Shown here one piece after another: positions 18,653-22,857 of a stretch of 22,857 nt of DNA; the stretch's first letter is position 1; each line of letters starts with the position of its first letter. The notes under the pieces were generated by a model. It did not search any database and had not been told where the DNA came from. It was given only the letters and a program-made list of their open reading frames with translations. The DNA is from Chara braunii. Its lineage: Eukaryota; Streptophyta; Charophyceae; Charales; Characeae. A program made the position numbers and the translations under genes. The stretch spans positions 248,634 to 271,490 of the forward strand of contig BFEA01000271.1 in NCBI GenBank assembly GCA_003427395.1. Reading direction: 5' to 3'.

Positions 18653-18739
18653 ATGCAAAATATATATTCTAGTATTGCAATATTATTTTTAATTTTTCTC
18701 TTAATTGTCTTTTCTTATATTTATGGTTTCATTGTATGA
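18653..18739 (+). CDS. Possible 28-aa hydrophobic peptide
   Basis: The ATG at 18653 opens MQNIYSSIAILFLIFLLIVF followed by SYIYGFIV and TGA. It is one continuous hydrophobic segment, the size of the small plastid photosystem and cytochrome b6f subunits, but it does not match petL, petN, psbI, psbM, psbT, ycf12 or psaI as I know them. No ribosome binding site is seen. In AT-rich DNA, chance ORFs are rich in Ile, Leu and Phe, so chance is the simpler explanation. Confidence 0.15.
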   Translation: MQNIYSSIAILFLIFLLIVFSYIYGFIV

Positions 18740-19060
18740 AGTATATAATTAATAATACATAAAGCAAAATATACATTTTCTATATTTTATAAATATTATA
18801 TAACATATATAATAGAAAATTTATAAAACAAAGAATATAAATATAATGTAGATAAATATAATATAGAATTGAAAAATAGTTTCATTTCATCTAGGTTATT
18901 GAAATTTTAAGAATTGCATACGCAATAATAAAACAAAAAGAAACTGCTTGAAAATTTCGAAATATCTACTACAAACAAATACAAGATTAGTGAAAAAATT
19001 TTTGAATATCAAGAAATTTAGTTTATTGATCAGAAGTGATAAAATTGAATTTTAATAAAT

Positions 19061-19067
19061 AAAGGAG
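19061..19067 (+). promoter_or_regulatory. Shine-Dalgarno site of psbE
   Basis: AAAGGAG lies ten bases before the psbE ATG, in a bacterial-type position, and supports that start. Confidence 0.7.
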
Positions 19068-19077
19068 TTATTTATAT

Positions 19078-19329
19078 ATGTCCGAAAATACGGGAGGACG
19101 ACCTTTTGCTGATATTATTACTAGTATTCGCTATTGGGTAATCCATAGTATTACTATACCGTCCTTATTTATTGCAGGTTGGCTTTTTGTCAGTACTGGT
19201 TTAGCATATGATGTATTTGGTAGTCCTCGTCCAAACGAATATTTTACAGAGAACAGACAAGAAGTACCTTTAATTACAGATCGTTTTAACTCTCTAGAGA
19301 AAATAGAGTCATATACAAAATCAATTTAG
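19078..19329 (+). CDS. psbE: Cytochrome b559 alpha subunit, photosystem II
   Basis: PsbE and PsbF together bind the haem of cytochrome b559 in the photosystem II core, in the thylakoid membrane. The product is 83 residues, the usual length. The N-terminus ([20 protein letters not shown]) has the haem ligand His23, followed by one transmembrane helix ([20 protein letters not shown]) and the conserved [12 protein letters not shown] segment. A ribosome binding site precedes the ATG. It is the first gene of the psbE-psbF-psbL-psbJ cluster, with psbF starting ten bases after the stop. It is intact and shows no sign of decay, in contrast to psbL and cemA. Confidence 0.97.
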   Translation: MSENTGGRPFADIITSIRYWVIHSITIPSLFIAGWLFVSTGLAYDVFGSPRPNEYFTENRQEVPLITDRFNSLEKIESYTKSI

Positions 19330-19339
19330 GAGAACAAAA

Positions 19340-19459
19340 GTGACTATCGATAGAACTAATCCAATTTTTACAGTTAGGTGGCTTGCTGTCCATGCACTTG
19401 CTGTCCCTACAGTCTTTTTCTTGGGTTCTATTTCAACAATGCACTTTATCAAACGATAA
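19340..19459 (+). CDS. psbF: Cytochrome b559 beta subunit, photosystem II
   Basis: The 39-residue product reads (V)[19 protein letters not shown] and then [19 protein letters not shown], full length and uninterrupted. His18 is the second haem ligand of cytochrome b559 and is followed by the single transmembrane helix. The first codon is GTG where the family has ATG (or ACG edited to AUG in some plants); GTG is usable in plastids, but an A-to-G change in a nuclear copy would look the same. AGGAG at 19328-19332 is a suitable ribosome binding site. It is co-directional with psbE and psbL. Confidence 0.93.
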   Translation: MTIDRTNPIFTVRWLAVHALAVPTVFFLGSISTMHFIKR

Positions 19460-19482
19460 TTTACCTTTTGCGGAATAAAATT

Positions 19483-19599
19483 ATGACACAACCTAATCCA
19501 AATAAGCAGATTGTTGAACTAAATCGTACTAGTCTTTTCTAAGGCTTATTGCTTATTTTTGTACTTGCAANACTCTTTTCTAACTATTTCTTTAATTAA
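19483..19599 (+). pseudogene. psbL: Photosystem II protein L with a stop at codon 20
   Basis: The frame has the normal 38 codons plus stop. It starts MTQPNPNKQIVELNRTSLF, but codon 20, a conserved Trp in PsbL (LYWG or LFWG), is TAA at 19540-19542. The frame then continues GLLLIFVLA-x-LFSNYFFN to the usual end. One codon (19570-19572) contains an N. Trp to TAA needs two G-to-A changes, which suits decay of methylated nuclear DNA or an error; no plastid code reassigns TAA. The stop removes the transmembrane helix needed for the photosystem II dimer and plastoquinone site. The gene lies 23 bp after psbF. Confidence 0.9.
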
Positions 19600-20242
19600 G
19601 TTGTACATCAATTAGATATAATTCTTCTTTTCTATGTGAATATGATTGATGAATTCTGTATATAACTCATATAAGAAATAAAAAGAGTACACTATAAAAG
19701 AGTAATTTCATATTTTTTAGTTGTATGTATACAACTAAAAAATATGAAATTACTCTAAATATATCACTTAAATTCTTGTTATAGACATATTAGATTTATA
19801 TACATATTGTTTATAATTATATATGTAATTCATGCTATCTGTATATAATATCTATTTATATACAATATATATATACAATATATACAATATCTGTATACAA
19901 TATTTAATATCCATATGACATAATTGAATATATCAATAGTAACTTAATATAGAATGAACTGAATAAATATCTAATGTAATGATTGTAATGGAATAAATCT
20001 GATTTTATTCTATAAAATAAATAATATATAATATCTCTAATTAAATAGAATAATAATTTATTATAGAGATATGCAAATTTTACATTATGCCTTAAATAGA
20101 ATAGAGAAAATAAATACTAAGTGTGTGTATTTGTATTGTAACTTTACGATGTTCTTTATAAGAAAAAATTAAACAAATAAATATCTTTTGTACAATTCAA
20201 AAATCAATTATTTTGAATCTTTGTAAAAACTAGGAGATTGAT
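19600..20242. other. Long psbL-psbJ spacer
   Basis: The spacer is 643 bp, much longer than the roughly 100-150 bp usual in this operon. It is AT-rich, contains a perfect 27-bp hairpin (listed separately) and TATACAATAT repeats at about 19860-19905, and has no ORF of note. Confidence 0.7.
19699..19756. terminator. Perfect 27-bp hairpin after psbL
   Basis: Positions 19699-19725 are the exact reverse complement of 19730-19756, with a four-base loop (TGTA). Plastid 3' ends are often defined by such stem-loops, which protect mRNA against exonucleases. It lies 100 bp after the psbL stop, inside the psbE operon, so it may separate psbJ from the upstream message. A role in this copy is not certain because the segment may be a pseudogene copy. 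Confidence 0.7.
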
Positions 20243-20512
20243 ATGTCAAATGTTGGAACAACTGGAAGAATACCTCTCTGGCTAATAGCAACAGTTGGAG
20301 GAATTCTTGTTTTAACTGTAGTAAAATTTTTTTCCTATCGATCTTACTCTGGATTAGGATCATCTCTATTATTAATCAAAAATACTCAATCAATTAGAAT
20401 TTTATCAATTTATTATATTCTCTATTTCTTCATATTCATTGAACAGAAAAAAATATACAACATATATATAGAGAGAGAGGAAGCAGAGGAAATAACTAAA
20501 TTTGTATCATAG
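20243..20512 (+). CDS. psbJ: Photosystem II protein J, usual stop lost
   Basis: Residues 1-42 match Psb[21 protein letters not shown], a transmembrane helix [15 protein letters not shown], and the conserved C-terminal SGLGSSL. The family normally stops after SSL (about 40-42 residues). Here codon 43 (20369-20371) is TTA, one change from TAA, and the frame runs on for 47 unrelated residues rich in Ile, Tyr and Lys to 20512. PsbJ supports electron flow and assembly in photosystem II. GGAG at 20233-20236 is a possible ribosome binding site. The tail could be a true lineage-specific extension, but stop loss in a decaying copy is more likely. Confidence 0.85.
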   Translation: MSNVGTTGRIPLWLIATVGGILVLTVVKFFSYRSYSGLGSSLLLIKNTQSIRILSIYYILYFFIFIEQKKIYNIYIEREEAEEITKFVS

Positions 20513-21182
20513 ATTGATTTTTTTTATAGTCTGTTATTGATGAGTATTCTATACGAATTACTATTATATTCTATGTATTATTGTATGATAATTATTATAG
20601 ATTCTATTTATTGTATAATTTTAGAATTATTAATTCTTTATAGGATATTATTTGTATCAATAAACTAATTAGAATAAGTAAAATATCTATATCCATATCT
20701 ATATAGATATGGATATAGATATAAATTATGTATTATTGCATTATTATTCTATGTCATTGTTTTTGTATTTTGATTATATAATTTGAATTGATAAATTTAT
20801 TGTATATTCGAGATATCCATTGTGTATGAATTTTGAAAAATATTGATATTTGATAAATCAAATAAATAGAGTATAAAATACATATTTTTATTTTATTTTA
20901 TTATAAGTTTATTAAGTAAAAATGATAGGAATTAAGCTCTATCAATAAAGATATTGAAGAATATAAATCAAAGACTTAGTATATAAATAAATAAAAATCC
21001 AATACTTACATAAAAATAAATAATCAAAGTATATATTGACTACAAATAATCGAAAGAATACAAGTGATCAATCAATTAAATGAATACGTATATCTATTAA
21101 ATATTTATTTTTGCAATTCTCATGAATACAATGGTATTTTATTATTGTATAATTGATGGATACAAATTTTTTAATAGATTTT
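20513..21182. other. Spacer between psbJ and trnG; no petA seen
   Basis: This AT-rich spacer contains a 40-bp palindrome (20683-20722) and no recognisable gene. In most streptophyte plastids, petA lies between the psbJ end and cemA, converging on psbJ. No cytochrome f sequence was found here in either strand. Confidence 0.6.
20683..20722. repeat. 40-bp perfect palindrome
   Basis: Positions 20683-20702 are the exact reverse complement of 20703-20722, with no spacer. It lies 170 bp after the psbJ frame and could act as a 3' stem-loop of the message. Confidence 0.8.
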
Positions 21183-21253
21183 GCNGGTATGGTTCAGTGG
21201 TAGAATGTTTCCTTGCCAAGGAAAAGATACGAGTTCGATTCTCATTACCCGCC
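21183..21253 (+). tRNA. trnG-GCC: tRNA-Gly (anticodon GCC)
   Basis: The 71-base gene folds as a cloverleaf. The acceptor GCNGGTA pairs with TACCCGC (N at 21185 should be G). The anticodon stem TTTCC/GGAAA encloses TTGCCAA, with anticodon GCC at 21215-21217. The T-loop is TTCGATT. The T-stem ACGAG/CTCAT has one C-A mismatch (21230 with 21244), which a G-to-A change from CTCGT would explain. It is intronless and lacks encoded CCA, as usual in plastids. Confidence 0.93.
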
Positions 21254-21594
21254 TTCAATCTTTCAATTAATTGTATATAAATTTATTGCATACTATTATT
21301 GTATAGTATATTATATAAACATATAAATATTATCTATGTATATGCATATATGTATATTATTTTTTGATAGTGTATTTTTTGATGATTAGTATTATTTATT
21401 ATCATTATTATGTAATTAATATTTTAATGAATTGATATTGTTATTTAGAATTTATAATATGCATAATAGATCATATATTCTATTCTTAAAATATACCATA
21501 CACATAAATATACCATACACATAAATAAATATGTATCTACATTATATATGCATATGTTGGTATTTTTTAAGCGAAAAAAACTAGAATATTTAGT
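21254..21594. repeat. AT-rich spacer with a 17-bp tandem repeat
   Basis: The spacer has no gene. The unit ATACCATACACATAAAT occurs twice in tandem at 21493-21509 and 21510-21526 without mismatch. Confidence 0.75.
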
Positions 21595-22857
21595 TTACTC
21601 ATTCATTGAATGATAGGTAACTACTATAGATGGTGATATACGATTGAGATGTCGAAAAATCCAATATTTCACTATTGTGTCCAATATAACTGAAAAAGTA
21701 GATACAAAAAAGAAGTAATATACTGATTAGGCACAAATCAAAAATGTTCCCAAACTAATTCAATTAATATCTCCCATCTATGAGGAGAATGAAATCCAAT
21801 ACATAAATCAGTTAGTAAAAGGATAAAAAAANCTTTCATAGTATCACTTAAACTATAAAAAAACTCCTGAAGCCAAGAATTAAGTACAGTAAGTCTTTTT
21901 TTTCGATACACAAAATAACGGTTATTGTGAATATTCCAATAAGATCTGTTATCAATTCAATGATAGTAGAAATAGTTTTTTGGGTATATATTTCTACCAA
22001 ATAAATAATCATATCATGAATTTTCAGACTAATTNTATATTGTGATTTTTTTTCAAATGTTTCTTTTGTGATTAAATCTAACAAAAAAACGTCTTCCATG
22101 TTTTGAAAACTTTTTAAAGTTTTTTTTTTTTGCGACCCATTAAAAAGTTGAATAGAACTTTTATTGCACTAAATGTTTATTGAATGCTATAAAAAAAATA
22201 AATTTAAAAGAAGAGTAACTATCCAAGGCAGTAGTAGCAAAAAAAATCCATACTGAATAGAAGCTAAAGCTTGATATTTGGCAAAGCGAAATTCTCGAAA
22301 TAGAATTAAAGCTGTTTTACCAGTCAATTCAGTTTTGAATCGATACAAAGTTCGAGTAATAGATCTAGGAATAAAACCAATTGTCTCATAAGCTATTGAA
22401 TCAATATTAGTGAGAATACCTAAATGAAAAGTTTTTTGTTTTTTTGAATTTTTGGCTTATTGTGAATAAAAAAAAACACGTTTTTTTTTCCTCCAAGTTT
22501 CTATGTCCTCTATTACGTTTTGAATCCATGATAGTTGCACATTGATTTTTTTTTTATCTAAAATGTTGAGATAAAGACTATCCTTATAATGTAAAACTTC
22601 AAATGGAGATAGAAAGAGTAAAAAAACTACACTTACTCTATATTTGAACAAAGAATATTGAATAATCCACTTATATTTGTTTAATTCANAATCTATATAA
22701 GAAAAGGAGTTTTCCCAGGAGGTTCTATCAAAGAAATCAGATTTTTTATAAAGAGAAAATTCTTCCTTAATAGTTTGAATTTCTTTACTTGCTTCATAAG
22801 CTTTTTTAAGGGCTTTCCGACCTCTCTGAAGCAACCATTGGTATAGTTTAAAATAAA
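21595..22857 (-). pseudogene. cemA: Plastid envelope membrane protein CemA, disrupted, 5' end cut
   Basis: CemA is a plastid inner-envelope protein linked to proton exchange and inorganic carbon uptake. The reading runs from the window end to TAA at 21595-21597 and spans about 420 codons, the long form seen in algae and bryophytes. Conserved parts are RSITRTLYRFKTEL, FREFRFAKYQALASIQYGFF, LLLLPWIVTLLLN (membrane), [33 protein letters not shown] and the C-terminus [19 protein letters not shown]. The frame is broken four times, each at a homopolymer: around 22468-22489, 21896-21903, 21825-21832 (next to an N) and 21706-21711. Stops within the frame are TAG 22187-22189, TAG 22169-22171 and TGA 21738-21740. 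Homopolymer shifts suggest sequencing error; the stops suggest decay of a nuclear copy. The start codon lies beyond 22857. Confidence 0.9.

Larger units (their letters stand above)
17341..22857. other. Plastid-type segment (organelle DNA or nuclear copy)
   Basis: Base composition changes sharply at about 17340 to strongly AT-rich DNA, and all recognisable genes beyond it are plastid genes. All five Ns of the window lie here (19571, 21185, 21832, 22035, 22689). psbL, psbJ and cemA are damaged, which suggests a nuclear insertion of plastid DNA or an unpolished organelle assembly. The stretch 17341-19060 before psbE holds repeats and hairpins but no recognised plastid gene, apart from a doubtful 28-codon ORF. 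Confidence 0.85.

Noticed and set aside
21848-22099. Independent 83-codon minus-strand gene
   Set aside because: Its sequence is an internal part of cemA cut out by a homopolymer frameshift, not a separate gene.

Overview
The window looks like streptophyte (green plant lineage) DNA made of two unlike parts. Positions 1 to about 17340 are nuclear-type DNA of mixed composition, dominated by one decayed Ty3/gypsy LTR retrotransposon on the minus strand. Positions about 17341 to 22857 are very AT-rich plastid-type DNA carrying psbE, psbF, psbL, psbJ, trnG-GCC and cemA. A charophyte such as Chara fits best: the long cemA, the AT-rich plastid spacers, and pol motifs (a DGLSR/IEW box followed by an acidic linker, and an integrase with ANAPVERGH) that I associate from memory with Chara elements. 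That identification is inference.

Layout. 1-4900: mostly unassigned sequence with a weak minus-strand ORF (1909-2544), a 24-bp direct repeat, a pyrimidine-rich tract and a broken RGG/acidic gag-like ORF (4189-4491, plus). 4912-6670: several families of degenerate direct repeats, lying just 3' of pol of the retroelement. 6775-15370 (minus): the retroelement. In sense order it has a tRNA-Asp-type primer binding site, a leader, an extra ORF made of four copies of an unrecognised domain (A) and two copies of a second one (B), gag with a CCHC knuckle, protease, reverse transcriptase, RNase H, an acidic linker, and integrase with its C-terminal region. It is interrupted by many stops and frameshifts, so it is dead. 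15495-15962 (plus): an uninterrupted ORF with a fifth copy of domain A, on the opposite strand and outside the primer binding site. 15963-17118: no gene seen. 17119-17340: degenerate GGTCTG-type minisatellite.

Plastid part. psbE and psbF are intact (psbF begins with GTG), psbL has a stop in place of Trp20, psbJ has lost its usual stop, and trnG-GCC has one T-stem mismatch. cemA carries four homopolymer frameshifts and three in-frame stops. The only Ns in the window (five) fall in this part. This pattern fits a decaying nuclear copy of plastid DNA (NUPT), a poorly polished organelle contig joined to nuclear sequence, or a consensus mixing both; the sequence alone cannot decide.

The most interesting item is the extra ORF region upstream of gag, with its tandemly repeated domain and the related ORF on the other strand. 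I do not recognise this protein family.
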